NCBI GenBank assembly: GCA_918026815.1
Contig: CAKJVC010000152.1
Location: forward strand, 1 to 64,000
Source of the DNA: Chalara sp. BL73
Lineage: Eukaryota; Ascomycota; Leotiomycetes; Helotiales
DNA length: 64,000 nt
Direction: 5' to 3'
Made by a program: the position numbers and the translations under genes. The notes under the pieces were generated by a model. It saw only the letters and a list, made by a program, of their open reading frames with translations. It ran no database searches and had not been told where the DNA came from. Below are positions 21,027-33,016 of the stretch, in pieces; the stretch's first letter is position 1; every line of letters starts with the position of its first letter.

Positions 21027-23872
21027 CTATCCGAACAGCGATTTAGTTTGTGTTGCTGGTACAGGAGACGAAGAACTTGTAGTGGATGACGATGCACCAG
21101 ACGATGTGCTGGGAGATGTGCCGAAGACTGATGTTGATTTGGTCGATGAACCGAAGGGTGCACCGAAGGGTGCACCGAAGGGTGGTGCACCAGAGGTTGA
21201 TTTGGTCGATGAACCAAACAGTGATGTTCCGAATGGGCTGGATGGCGCAGCGAAGCCTGTGCTGGTTGATGTGCCAAAGGAGTTAGTTGATGCTTCAGAG
21301 GCTGAAGTGGTTAAAGTGCCAGGGGCTGGATTAACTGTAAATAACCCCCCTGTTGGAGTAAAGGCGGCTGTCTTGCTCGTGGAACTAGGCGTTTTGGACG
21401 TCTTTGTAGCTGCAGATGAATTTTTGTGCGAACTTAAATGCGACCGAGATGGCATCTCCGAGCTTAAAGAAGCTTGAGCCGTGGTTTCCTCCCTTACTCC
21501 TTTGCTCGACGTGGGCTCTTGCGATTGACGCTCCTGGACCGCCCCTGAGTGCAAATAATTGTCAGCCGGTTATTATAGAGCGGAAATCATGCATTTATGT
21601 TCAAGTCTTACCAGCTCTGAGGCATTCCCTCTGGGCATCTTGAAGAACCGCGACCTTTTGCTCCAGCTCGCGGCGCTCAACTTGGGCTAGTTCTGATTCT
21701 CCTCCCAAAGCACGAAGTTTCTCGTCATCCATCTTTATAACTGCTGTTGGGCTGAAAATATCTTCCAAGTCATCAATTAAACAGCCTTCAACTGCTAGAA
21801 CAGCTACATTATCAATGAATGTTCGTAATGCACCCTAGTGGAAAGGTTAGGGGGTCTTACTACGTCTATATGAGGGAAAAGAGGAAGACAGGGAGGGAGG
21901 TAGTAGTTAATGAAGTACATACCTCGTAGTAAGCCTGCGTGCTGTTAAGAATATCGGTGCAATCAATTTCATCAATATCTTTGAGGTCAAGCTTCAGTGC
22001 TCTGAGTACCTGGTCAACCTGTAAGCCAGGGAGTGGCTGTGGGCTTCCATCTTTAGTGTCGCTTTGTAAATTCGGCACATTCAGGCGTTGATACTTCGTC
22101 AGCCTCGCTGTTACATCGGCCTTATGTAAATTTCGAGACTTTGCAATATAGCACCGATCATAGGTAATAGGATGGCTCTTTTCATAAGGTTTTAGAAGCT
22201 CTTCCAGCTTCTCCATGACCAGCTTGTGACGGACATCCATTGCACCAAATATTATCTCTCGACGAATTGCCGCAGCACTTTCTTGTGAGGCAACATTGTC
22301 TGAAACCGTTGAGAGATGAGCGACAACAACTTGCCAGACGTCCTCTAGGTGCTCTATTGCAAGTCCTCTCCACGGACGGGATTGATCAATGAATAGATCG
22401 CGAACCAGGCCAAAATTAGGGGATCCAATAAGCTCCGTTCCCCTGTTTCTGCGCGAGAGGGACTTTATATGTTGAATATACTCGCTGTATTGAACCACTT
22501 CAGGTAATGGCGATGAAGTGTTAGATGATACGACTGGTGTCGAATTTGGCCAATAATCAATGGCGCCAATGACTTGCGCATTTACAATATGCTTTGCGTG
22601 GCCCCTCTCGTGCATTCGCTGTGCAAAGCTCTCGTTCAAATTCTGCAATGCAGCGCGAAGCTTTCGAGGATCAGATTCCGGAAGGCCCGGAAGAAAGAAT
22701 GAAGGATCGTCGTAGTGTCCATTTGTAGCTTGTCGCACAAGGCACTCAAATCGCTGGCTAATTGTGGTAAGATATACTTTTTGGTCGTGGCTGGTGGATC
22801 GAGGTAGCCCAAGCTTGGACAGCTCATCGCGCGACTCTTCCAATTTTTCTCTGATTTGCTTGAGAACTTTGGGCATCTCTGCACGCGTATGGTGCTCAAG
22901 CAAAGTGCTTAGACGAGCTCGGAGCTTGCTAATACCAAGTTGATCACGATGAAGGATCCCATTCCAAGAAGCAAGTGTAAAGAAATCCTTTTCGGCCTTG
23001 TCTCTATCGTCCAATGTAGGAGCTCGGGCATTGTGTCCGCCGTTCATCACAACATGCCAGCCTAACTCAAAATTATAGCCTGGTAACTTATTTTGAGCAT
23101 ATCGTACAAATTGTGGCAGCTCTTCAGGCCCGGGACACGCGTTATCAGGCTTGGTTACAACACAAATAGTGCGTTTGCCTGAAGGGTCGTATTTATTGAT
23201 CATGCTAAAGACCTTTTGTATCGGCAGCTCGTAGCTTGCGGAGATGACAGCAAGAATTATACTTTTCGGATTTCTCATGTATGAGGATACCAAATTGTTG
23301 ACTATAGTAACATCTTCCTGCTTCTGTTCGGGATTCGGGGCTGAGATCAGACCTGGCAGGTCAACGAGAGATAAGGGAGGCCAGTTAGGATCTGTGACCT
23401 CAATATGGAGCGTATCTTCAAAGAATGAGTCTGCTCCTCGATTAGTTCCTGCAGCTCTCTTTAGGTGAGTTTTTGCATCATTAACCAGTCGCTCAAAATC
23501 TTTGAGGTCACCAACAGGTGGCCGATAGCTCGCGAGCAAAACTCTTTCGGGTTCTGGGCGCGCAGTGGACGGCTTTAGCTGTACCTTAACCGTTCGATTA
23601 GAGCCCCGCCGAAGAGCAAGCTCTGTTGGGAATGTGGTGCAAATTCCCTCCCCCCGAGGGAAAGAGATGTGTGATATGGCCTCGAGGACAGAACTTTTGC
23701 CAGAAGACTGATCGCCGCACACAATAATCTGGGGCAATTGGATGTATTTGCTGACTCCATAGCTCCGCAGTCTATCAACAGTATTTAGAAGGATGCTTTG
23801 ATCTGCAGTGAGTAGGTTTTCCAAAGTAGGAGATTTCAAAGGACCCTCCACTTGCGCAGCTGCCAAAGCCAT
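21027..23872 (-). CDS. Dynamin-family GTPase with FG-repeat nucleoporin-like tail
   Basis: Exons are inferred as 23872-21923, 21834-21612 and 21544-21027 (introns of 88 and 67 bp, phases agree), giving 896 residues. The ATG at 23872 is used because the upstream in-frame codon is TTG. The GTPase domain has the P-loop GDQSSGKSS (53-61), switch-region ICTTFPTEL, DLPG (171-174) and TKPD (240-243), typical of Mx/dynamin-like proteins. A stalk follows, and exon 2 adds a GED-like end (YYE-GALRTFIDNVAVLAVEGCL) plus a short coiled segment. Exon 3 adds about 170 residues rich in Ser, Thr, Pro and Ala with eight FG dipeptides (SFGTS, PFGTSLFG, PPFGAPFG, VFGTS, final SLFG), like FG nucleoporins. The FG tail follows clean splice signals, so the fusion looks real rather than an assembly artefact. 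FG tails bind transport receptors and pores; a nuclear-pore or antiviral-type role here is inference. Confidence 0.85.
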
Positions 23873-24752
23873 CGACAATCCTCTGTACAGGTCTTAATAT
23901 GTATTACTGAAAAAGAAACAATCGAGATCTTGAGGTTATGCTAGGAATTTTTTCGGGTAGACCCAGAAAGCAGTGGATATTATTTTGCAGAAGTTCTAAA
24001 CACCAACTTCACCCCTGAACCGAGGACTCAGGGTCTTGAAGCGCAGTGAGCCTCGCAATAGCCGCCAGGTTTCTACGCGACCAGTAGGATGCTTCCGGAG
24101 ATGACTGGACAGGTCATAACCAACTGGTCGGGACGTTTTGAAACAGAACAAAATTTGGTGGTATGATAACCAGGTTACACCATCCAATGATATGACGATG
24201 GAATGTCAGAGCGTGCTAAGCTTGCATATAGGCGCCGCTGAGAATTTGTTGGGGGCTGTTCCTGAAAAGTATAGCGACTTTGCAACATCTTGCTGCAGAG
24301 CAAATTTCTGCCCAATAGCCCATTGTATGACTAATCGTATAACAGTCAAACGTAATACGATCCAAGTGACCGGCACTGCGTGTCTGGGATTTCTTGAGGT
24401 GCTATATTCTTCGCACTAGATGCAGGCCTAAGCACTGACGCCAAGTCCGACAAGATTCATAATCCCACACCAGTTGGAAATTGGACTAGCCTTTTCAGTC
24501 GTACCCAATATTTGGATACAAATTTCCCTCGTATTCGTAGAAATGAGAGAGACTAATCTTGTCAATCTCCTCGCAAGAGAAAAAAGTATTCAAGCTAAAA
24601 GAATCTAATCCTTTGCTATCAACACAGGAGTAATGCGCCTATAGAAGTCGAATTGAGCTTGTCATGTCAGTTTACTTCTTGAAAGATTCACAAAGATATA
24701 ACGGGGTTACAGTTGGGCCAGGCTAGAAAAATCTTGGCCCAGGATAGAACTC
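23873..24752. other. Intergenic, nothing recognised
   Basis: This is the promoter side of the dynamin gene. Frames at 23996-24187 and 24138-24419 show no family features. Confidence 0.4.
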
Positions 24753-25850
24753 TCATGACATCAAAATGTCCAGTTTTCGAAAGTGACCTAGTACAGCAGC
24801 CTCTCGCTTTGAGTTGTGAAAGTACCTCCGCCCCATCCTCTGAAAGTATGGCGTAAAGACATACTTGCTATTTAAAAATCCCGGATCAAAAGTGAACAAT
24901 CCTCCGTTGAGTTTGGTCGGAAATTCTCCATTTTCGTTACAGCCCACCATCTGGCCGAAGCTGATAGTTCTTGCCGACTTGAAACTCGGGTTCAGTTTCG
25001 CCAGATCCATTATTGATCTTAGCGGGAGACAGATCTCAGTAGTTGTTCTACCAAGTGATTGACTCTGTCTGGGAATTATTCGAGGCCGGCGAGAAAATGA
25101 AGTCCAGTATATTCTTCCACCCTTGTAGAGAAGAGGTCTGCTTCTGTGCTATGGTGATAAGGATATCATAACCCTTTAGGCTCGAAGAGACCAGATTACA
25201 GGATTCGAAGTAGGCATTAATATCCGCAGTAGTACTCCCAATATTCAAGTCTTGTGAAACGCATAAAATTGCGAAAGTGTTATGGAAGCTCAGCACGCCT
25301 CATCTGACAAATGAAGTATTGCCAGCCTTGGTAATTCCTACTGGTAACGGATACTTCGCGTCACTGCTTACTCCCACTCCCCATGAAGGTTGATCCTGTT
25401 CTCCCAAAGCTATCGGTTTATTGACAAAACCTCCAGTTTTCGAATGCTACTGTGATTGATATTTGACGCGCTCTGTATTTCAACGTGAATGACTGGATTG
25501 AACGTATCTACCCAAATCTTCACAATGTATCCTTAGTACCCGTAAGCCGAAAATAACAACCGCTGATGATCAGTCTTTGCTCGAAGGGCCACACGGTTGG
25601 TGCAAATGTTTGGACTCATGCCCTGTTGTACTCTCCCAAGCTTTAGCATGGAATTTTTCCCATCAAACATCCCACATCTTAGCAATGTAGGAGATAATTA
25701 TGCCTTACACATGACATGTCAGGGCAGGTTTGATACGTTTGTAGAGTTTATTTATTCGTTGACCATTTTAAAACCTAAACGTTCATCCCAATGTCCAGTC
25801 ACGGACAGGCATTGAACCTACCGAATTTTTACTCAGGGTCGACCAAACAG
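24753..25850 (-). pseudogene. DUF5703-type glycosidase, decayed
   Basis: Reading down the minus strand, fragments appear in family order but in different frames. They are YDAVWSTLSKNSVGSMPV (about 25850), LLKLGRVQQGMSPN-like text (about 25650), IWVDTFNPVIHVEIQSAS (about 25520), and FPTKLNGGLFTFDPGF (about 24900). Large secreted fungal glycosidases of the DUF5703/GH95-like type have VW..PS.NS.GSMP.GNG at the start and FNGGLFT.DP in the catalytic part (recalled). Stops and frame changes separate the pieces, and much of the middle is lost. It was originally a minus-strand gene, like the GH36 relic beside it. Confidence 0.6.
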
Positions 25851-26531
25851 CATCGTAAGGGGTTAGAAGCATAGCAGAGGAAATACTAATCAGGAGAGAA
25901 TCTTCCAGGCACACAACGCTCAGAAATCAAACCCGATGATCAAGTATGTTGTATCGGCTGGAAGGTAGGACTTCTCTAGTATGATGGAATAGTTGCCACC
26001 TATGCTGGGAGCGGAAGGCTTTGTCATATCCATTAGTACAACTGCTTATACTGTAGATTTCCTTCAAGACTGTTGTAATTTTACCACACATACGTACAAC
26101 TCGTCCGAAAATCTCCACGCCTATATTTGAACGGGCTGACTATTCGGCGCCATACTCTCCACTTCGAGAACCAACGGTCGGAAGATTTGGGAATTGAATA
26201 CAGCAATACATTGCAACTAAGTAACAATCCTTTGGTAATCATTCCGATCAATCTGCTCTATGACAACTTTCGGACGAGCCCGAAACGAAACGAAGTTCCT
26301 ATCTGGCTCAGTGTGCTTTTTAAAACCTTGATCACAATCGAAAGCCAGAAGATTTAGCTTAGTCATTCCTGGAGATAGGCTCGCAGGCTAGTTTGCTTAA
26401 CTCTAAACGGAATGGTGAGCCTAAATGGGTTATCAGTTTCGTTTCCACTTCTTCTAGTAATTTACACGCCGCTTTGAATTTAACTTCCTTGAAAAACAAT
26501 ATGTCCATTCTTTTAACCTTCCTTCCTGCTC
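25851..26531. other. Spacer between two glycosidase relics
   Basis: Frames at 25927-26118 (minus) and 26127-26357 (plus) show nothing recognisable. The far 5' end of the DUF5703 relic may extend into this stretch. Confidence 0.35.
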
Positions 26532-27605
26532 TTACTTATTCGCGCTGAAGCCATAAAAGTCGAGTAGAAGGCGTTGTAGGCAACTTAATGCCAAACAAAG
26601 ACTTCCCGTCGTCCCAATACGCTTCGGTGGCTGGCGGGGGGTAAAGTACCACAACTTCAGCGATCCCTCACTCCGAACTTTGAGCGGCAAGGTAATGCAC
26701 GGCTGCTTTCCATCTCTATGCCAAACTGATCTGTACATGAGTTCCTGGCTGCAGTTCAAACCAAAAGTCGTCCAATCGTCTTCCCATTTTAAGAAACGAA
26801 GTAACCAAAACGGAATTCCGCTCCGCAGGTCTTGAGGAGTACCTTTGTATACATGTGTGCCTTGCCCAATCAACCGGTATCGATCGTCATGGAACAGATT
26901 CATACAGCCGCTTAAGTGTACTCTACCCAAAAGGCTGTTGACATCGTGAAAGCGATCAGCTCACCGCTTCAGTCTGTCTGAGGATATGCTCAAATACTAA
27001 TTACTGCAGTCGCAGTGCTCGCTAATGCTACAGCGTAAGGAGATCCTGTTGATCTAGTTGATTTCCCAGGAAGGATCAAGAGACTTGCATAATCCATCCC
27101 CTGATCGTCGCGGCCATAGTTCCCAATAACAAGCCAGAGGTATCACCCGAGCAACCGACAGTCCCAGTGTTTGATCGTGGTCCAACCGACCGCGCCCAGG
27201 ACTCCTATTCCGTGCTCCCGTGCCGTAGGAAGGACTGATATTGTGGTCAAATTTGAAGCAGCTAATGCCAAAATCCTTAATAACCCCTCCCTAAATTTCT
27301 GTCATACGGGAAGCCACAGCTGGATGGCTGATAGCAAGCTGACACCGACCTTCTGAACCACTCTGTCTGTCTCGCTGGAAGAAAAATGCGTCGCCTGGGA
27401 GTGGCTGAGCAAGAATACGCTCAACGCCAATCACTTGCGGCTCAAGCCACAACCCTAAACTCATTGAACACGATCGGTAGGCTCTCGTGATCTGGATGTT
27501 GTCGTTTAAGCTTCCGTCTGTAGCTTGCCATCTGCTTAAAAGCAAATTCGAGACGTCCATCAGCAATAGTGAGGCATAGAGGGACGCTGGTAAAGGATTC
27601 TCCAT
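26532..27605 (-). pseudogene. GH36 alpha-galactosidase, catalytic and C-terminal parts
   Basis: Minus-strand fragments follow GH36 order. RKLKRQHPDHESLPIVFNEF corresponds to the LPVIFNDYMN region. LGLWLEPQVIG corresponds to the family's GLWFEPEMV, and LAISHPAVASRMTEI to the DLRHPAV region. FGISCFKFDHN carries the K-x-D nucleophile strand, GMDYASL follows, and finally VYKGTPQDLRSGIPFWLLRF corresponds to the C-terminal YKGIR-DL..VPFWPLG region. Several stops and frameshifts interrupt it. About 80 residues between the VFNEF and GLWLEP motifs are missing. The N-terminal domain is not upstream on this strand but on the plus strand at 28200-28850. Confidence 0.7.
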
Positions 27606-27776
27606 ACTGTAATTATATACTCTAGTGGTGGTCCTGGTCAGTTAGACCCACTGCGCACCAATATGTGTAGTCGCCATGTGTAACTCATTCCGAATACATT
27701 CCCGTATCATACACAATAACTGGGCAGCATTCTATTGCTCCTACCTGCCGACCATTCAGCTTTGATAAACAAATAA

Positions 27777-28107
27777 CAGTCAAACCTGTTTGTATCGGAA
27801 CTCCTTATATCGGAAACCTCATTATATCTGAAGTAAAGCCTGGAACGCTCGATTTTTGGCTGTGTATATCGGAATCCTTTAATGTCATGATCGGAATGGG
27901 TTTACTAAAACATTGGTAGGTTCCGATAGAAAAAGTGAAGGAAACTTGCTTAATAGTACAGATTTCGCACAAACACGAGATATATTTTGAGATTTTGTGT
28001 ATCTTTAATACGTTTATGCTTATTTATGCAACTCAAGATACCGGAGACCTCTATACATCGGAATGCAAGGGTGGAACCGATAATTCCGATATAAACGGGT
28101 TTGACTG
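27777..28107. mobile_element. MITE with pogo/Tc1-like terminal inverted repeats
   Basis: The left end CAGTCAAACCTGTTTGTATC and the right end, read inverted, CAGTCAAACCCGTTTATATC match at 18 of 20 positions and continue with GGAA. The element is about 331 bp, with several internal TATCGGAA motifs and no transposase frame. CAGTCAAA-type ends are familiar from fungal pogo/Fot1-like elements (recalled). Target-site duplication is unclear (TAA left, TAG right). Confidence 0.75.
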
Positions 28108-28199
28108 TAGAAACACTTTTACCCAACTTTGCCGGAACATGAAGAAATTGAGCCCTAATTTTTCTTTAGATGACGAACAGAACATCTTGAGGCTCTCAT

Positions 28200-28850
28200 A
28201 GAGATTGACAGCAGGGATATTGGCAAAAGGTATCTGAGTGTTGCTTGGATCCTATGGCCGGCTGCATTTGTTATCCATTATATGGCCTTCCCGGACGTCA
28301 CCGCTGTCCAGTCACGATTAGAGGTCAGCAATAGCTCCGATAAGCCTGTGATTCTACGGGCGGTTTCATCATTCGTGCTTGGCGGACCCGCACGCCAGAA
28401 TGGTGGGATCAGAGTTCCATATCCTGCGCCTGCTATTAAAGTGAAAAAGTGCTTGATTCCTCTTCCAATGAAACAAAACGAGTGATATATATATATACAT
28501 ATTGCAGGCTGAGACTAAACCTATTCTGTGCAGGGATCACATGAGAGTTCACGTGACACATATGGCCTTCAACACCTGCAATGCATTGTTTTGCGAAGTA
28601 CAGTGGGAGACATTTTCTCCTCCATCTCTTGGGCCGGACCGGTGTGTTCAAACTCGGTCACGAAGCTGCACAATCTTATTTCGCTCTCTCCAACTGGAAT
28701 ATTTTCAGTAGGAAGGAGCTTGACAATGGGTGCCTTATATTTCAATGATGACCCACGCTCTTGGCTGTGGTACCTGGATATGGGAAATCGGGGACTATGG
28801 GTGAAAGAAACAGCCTTCCGCACTGACGGGAGTTCGGTCGCACAATAGTC
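28200..28850 (+). pseudogene. GH36 alpha-galactosidase N-terminal domain fragment, inverted
   Basis: Plus-strand text FPDVTAVQSRLEVSNSSDKP, then VILRAVSSFVLGG and, further on, GALYFNDDPRSWLWYLDMGN with WEIGDY in a neighbouring frame, matches the beta-sandwich N-terminal domain of GH36 enzymes (F-x-VRSWVEV-N--P-VL--VSS, then GALF--D----W-W-IE----W-WEIGDY). It lies head to head with the catalytic part at 26532-27605, with a MITE between. An inversion of about 1.3 kb inside one ancestral gene explains the layout. No start codon or intact frame is left. Confidence 0.5.
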
Positions 28851-31107
28851 TTCACTACTGTCGACACAATTCCCGGGCCTCCTTTCCGTTGACCATTTTC
28901 AACGTTTTCAACACGGATCAGCAGATTCCTACCGCCGACCACCCACATATTTGCACTCGACATAAAAGCAGGTATTTGAAATTAACTTTGAGCGATTTGA
29001 TCTTTCCGGTGAAGAGAAGTTTTGCACCTCCCTATAAATACCTGTAGATCCTGAAATCTAAGCAATGGTAACTTGCTGGAGGGGATATCAGCGAAAATAT
29101 TTCAAAAGATATTTCTGACAATTTCTTACCAATGTTTCCTGACTTGAGAGGCCTGAAACTTCCTGGTCCTATTGTACGGCTTGGTATGCTTGGATGAGAT
29201 TTATGCCTTCGCTTTTGCACCACCTGGCATGGAACAGCCCTCCAACCGTACATGCAGTGAATAAATGCATGCTTGTGTAGAGAAGACGGGCATTGCTGGT
29301 GAGTAAGAAGTGAAATCTAAAAGAGAGTTTGAAGTGGATGTATCCCTGTTGTTGTGCCAGGTCGAAGCCCGACATTCACGAATCCGACGCTACTGTGACT
29401 AAGTTCCGTTCAAGTGAAGCGTCGCTACTTCAAGTCCAGGTATCTCACAACACTAATATTACTTATATCAGTTCCGCAGGCGGATCGTAGACATCTCACA
29501 GCACGAGATCTGCAGGCCAGATAAGCAGAGGACGCTAATTACGACAAGTTCTTGCTGGAATCCCGATTTACGGCACTCCGGGAGTGCCTAAGCTTCCAAT
29601 CCGTAGAGAACGAGAAACTCTACTGATTAGAGGACGTCTCCTAGTCTTCTGCCGGGCATTTGGCACATTTTAAGAAGCAAGCCAGCATTTCGTACTATAC
29701 ATACAATTTTTGGCGACACAATGCGTCATTGAGGATAGATCGGCTGTTCAGGTAAATCATTTACAGCTTGTAATAATCTTTTATTCATGCAAATGAATTG
29801 GTTCGCAGGAATGATTTGAGGAGCAGGCGAGGTGGACAAGCCAGCTTCTCAACTATTGCACACCAGTCCAGTTACTTGCAGTACATAACCCTAGTATCGT
29901 GCTATAATACAGGGGGTTGAGAGGTGGTGCGAAATTAAAAAAAGTTGGAAGAGAAAGCACAGAAGCCTGGTAGCAACTAACTAAATAGCAAGAGGGTCGA
30001 GCAGCCACTAGCTCCCAATGCCAGTTCCCATGTGGATGATCTGATCACAACGTTCAACCGCTTTCATGCTTGAAGATCCTGCGTAAAGAACTAGAATAGT
30101 GGTTGCTGCCCAAGGCCTGACGTGCTTAGTCCCTGATTGTATCGCCGCTCATATAAGCTATAAATCGTTAAAGGTCATAACTTATTTCAGAAGAAGTCAT
30201 GATAGCTTCAATCTTGCGATTCTGATTGTTCTAGGTCATTGAGCCCCGTGCCCTATATACCTCAGCTGGCGAGCCGCAATGGATGTATGACTATTGAAAG
30301 CTTACGAACTTAGCAGGCTTCCTCATTGAAAGCGAAATAGTGAGCAGGCAACTCTCAAGTTCATCAATATGGTTTTCATACCTGATTCCAACAATGGAAG
30401 AATATGACCTTATCAGAGGAAGATCTTTTTATTTGCTTCTTTGATGTTTTTAGCCCCCACCGGATTGTCGCAATTCATGACGAAATCCGAAACGCTAGGC
30501 GGTAGTGAGGTGCCCCATTCTTTCCAGATACATTAAGTTACAAAGTCATCCGATGGTGGCCACTTTCCATAGATATAAGCAGGCGAGATAATCTGCATAG
30601 AAGTCCTTACCACTATGCACTCCTAGCCACATTGATGCCATAAGTATTGAACTTGGGAAATAGAAACAATGACGAGTGTTCGCAAGCCGTAAGGAAAATA
30701 ATTGAAACAGTAGATTAATGAGAGGGTGAAGAGCGAATTCTAAAGATACCGGAAAAAAGGAGCCAATCGCCTAAGACCAATATATATTACTTACATGACA
30801 AAAAATTTCCTATCTAGATATTGTAAAAGGTATCTACATAACCCAAGCCATTCCAAAGAAAAATAGCATCAGTAGAAACGGTGATAAAGGTCGTTCGCTC
30901 GCTACCAAGTCTTGTAGAGACAGGCAAGGAGAGTGCTAGGTGTGTAAAAATGGAAGGGGACGAGGAAGAAAAGCCCCATCAAAGAGATATATATTATTGA
31001 TTATTGCCTCGCCCCCAATCCCACTAACCGAACCGCTCCTTGTTTTGTATCTCTCTCCAAGTTTCTAACTAAATGCCAATGATATAGTTTTATGTGCCCC
31101 AACCTCC
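28851..31107. other. Long gene-poor stretch
   Basis: Minus frames at 29032-29253 and 29169-29375 are unrecognised. From about 29400 to 31100 no frame longer than about 60 codons, no tRNA and no clear repeat was noticed. Confidence 0.45.
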
Positions 31108-31752
31108 TCAGACGGGCTGGACAGCATTCGGCCCGACGTCAGGATAGGTGACAACTGGCAAGCCAACGTTTGGGTGAGAATAACCGAAGAAGGCCTCCGT
31201 CTGGTTCGGCTTGTAGACTGTCGTCAAAACTGTGAAGTCGCCAGCGTAGTCCCAACCCCAGGACAGCTCCCAGTCTAGCGTCTATTATGTTTGCCAGCCC
31301 GTGTTCTAAGCCCTCCATGTAGCGTGAGCCAACGGAGGATCAAGGGAGATGAATCGGTGGTTGGACGAGGGGAGAATACAGCCTTTGCAAGGCGGCAATG
31401 AGGAAAGGAGAAGACACACCTCGGCACATGTCTTCCCATACCATGCATGCGTGGTAGCCGGGGTTGCCGTATCCGTGATGGTGCACTGGACAAGTGCTCC
31501 GGACCCGGTATCAATGCCCAAAGAATTTGTACAGATGTTTGGGTCAGTGCAGTCTGGGTTCGCAGTCAGATAGTATCCCAAAAAAAAACGAGCATTGCGG
31601 AAGAGGGCCGGCAGACTTCTCTGGAAGTTCCTAACTGTCCACCCAGTAGCCCGCTTGCTCAAGCTCAAGGCCGTTATTGAGGATAAGCTAGACACAGGTG
31701 CCGCAATGGAGCACGCGAACAAGGCTGCAAAGGAGAGGAGCTTGAGCTGCAT
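31108..31752 (-). CDS. Secreted elicitor-like protein with Kex2 site
   Basis: Two exons (31752-31420 and 31281-31108, intron of 138 bp, phase 0) encode 168 residues. The start at 31752 opens into a signal peptide (MQLKLLSFAALFACSIAA). A pro-region ends in KR (33-34). The mature part has cysteines at 68, 74, 90 and 109, and ends WGWDYAGDFTVLTTVYKPNQ followed by YPDVGPNAVQPV. The spacing NF-R----C---C--SLGIDTGSG---QCTITD resembles the fungal hypersensitive-response-inducing/elicitor family (compact beta proteins), recalled rather than searched. The second exon has no long open frame of its own and is supported by the acceptor AATAG and frame agreement. It is probably secreted during interaction with a host or substrate (inference). 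Confidence 0.65.
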
Positions 31753-33016
31753 GATTTTTTTGAGGCTGGAACTGAGCGAATGTGATACTGTTATTCTCAA
31801 CAGATGTTTGATGAAACGAGGGAGAGTTGCTATATGATCGAAAGACATGAGGCCTCAGGAAGCACTAGATACTTATACGCCTACCCTATCCACAAATATT
31901 ATGACAGTCGGATCCTGGTCAGTCGTCTTGGGGGGCAGGATTGAGTCAAGGAAAGCCGACTTATGCTGGATACGAGGATCAAAACAAGAAAATACAACAG
32001 CACAAGGATGTACAACAGTGGGTTCAACGTCATCATCATGAGCAGTTTTACAGCGGTGAGCAATGGGAGTTGGATGTAGGTAGGCAACTGACATATGCTG
32101 GAGCCCTACAAGGTCTTAAATGCCTGGTAGCCTGCCAGTCAGAAATAAGTGCATGTCGAGATAAATGCCGTGTCTGTGGATCCCTCCGGGTCATGCGGGG
32201 CCGCACTGTTCCTTACTATGGTATGCGATCGACAAAAGGCTCGTGTTTATATATAGACAATAACCATCGATGGATGCCTCCTGTGCTTAGAGCATGCGAC
32301 GTAGCGTTGACATTTATACATAATACGATGTGGCTAGGGAGGGTTTTGCGGGGAACCTTGTCAGGAACACAACGTAATCCTACTTACCATTGCGGCTGTG
32401 GCGCATCGATTTTGCAAAGCGCATAAAACTAAATGGACTTTACCTCCACTGGGGCGTATCTCTGGTCAGTCTCGGACGCATGATCCTGTCTAAGTAAGCG
32501 CCGGTAGTGGACACGGACCGGTAGGCAGATAGAACCCAGTTCCTTTGGTACCACAAAACCTGTACACAATGGAAGTCGCCCGTCACATATAGATCTGTCG
32601 GTCATTGTTAACCTCAAAACTCTTAGACGATACCTGAATCTTAGTGGCAAGCCGAGATCCTGTGAGTTTGTTCTGTGGCTATTAATCATGCATAAAATCA
32701 TTGGGATAACACCGAAATTCAACCCGGGAAAAAAGGGATCAAAGAATTATAGTACATTTCATTATATAACCTCAAGTGCTTCATCATAACACCCCGGACA
32801 AAGGTAGTGCAATGGCTATGCTTGTAATCCAGCGTACTCCCTTCCGAGCCCATAACAGCTCGCGACCAGCCCACGAGGGTATCTAGTTCCCTATCACATC
32901 CCCCCAAACGCCATTACCGGTTTCAAAACGCCACCTGGACGGTACCGTGGGTATCTGTCTCCGTTTTTGTCCATGAAAATGCAATAGTTGATTTCTGCTT
33001 GAGGTATCCCTGATCA
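31753..33016. other. Intergenic, nothing recognised
   Basis: Overlapping frames occur on both strands at 31847-32426 and 32429-32907. None shows family features or convincing splice structure. Confidence 0.4.

Noticed and set aside
21082..21477. Plus-strand 131-residue acidic repeat protein (DEPKGAPKG)
   Set aside because: It is the antisense shadow of the FG-repeat exon.
31847..32426. Plus-strand 161-residue frame as a gene
   Set aside because: No family features and overlapping frames on the other strand of similar length.
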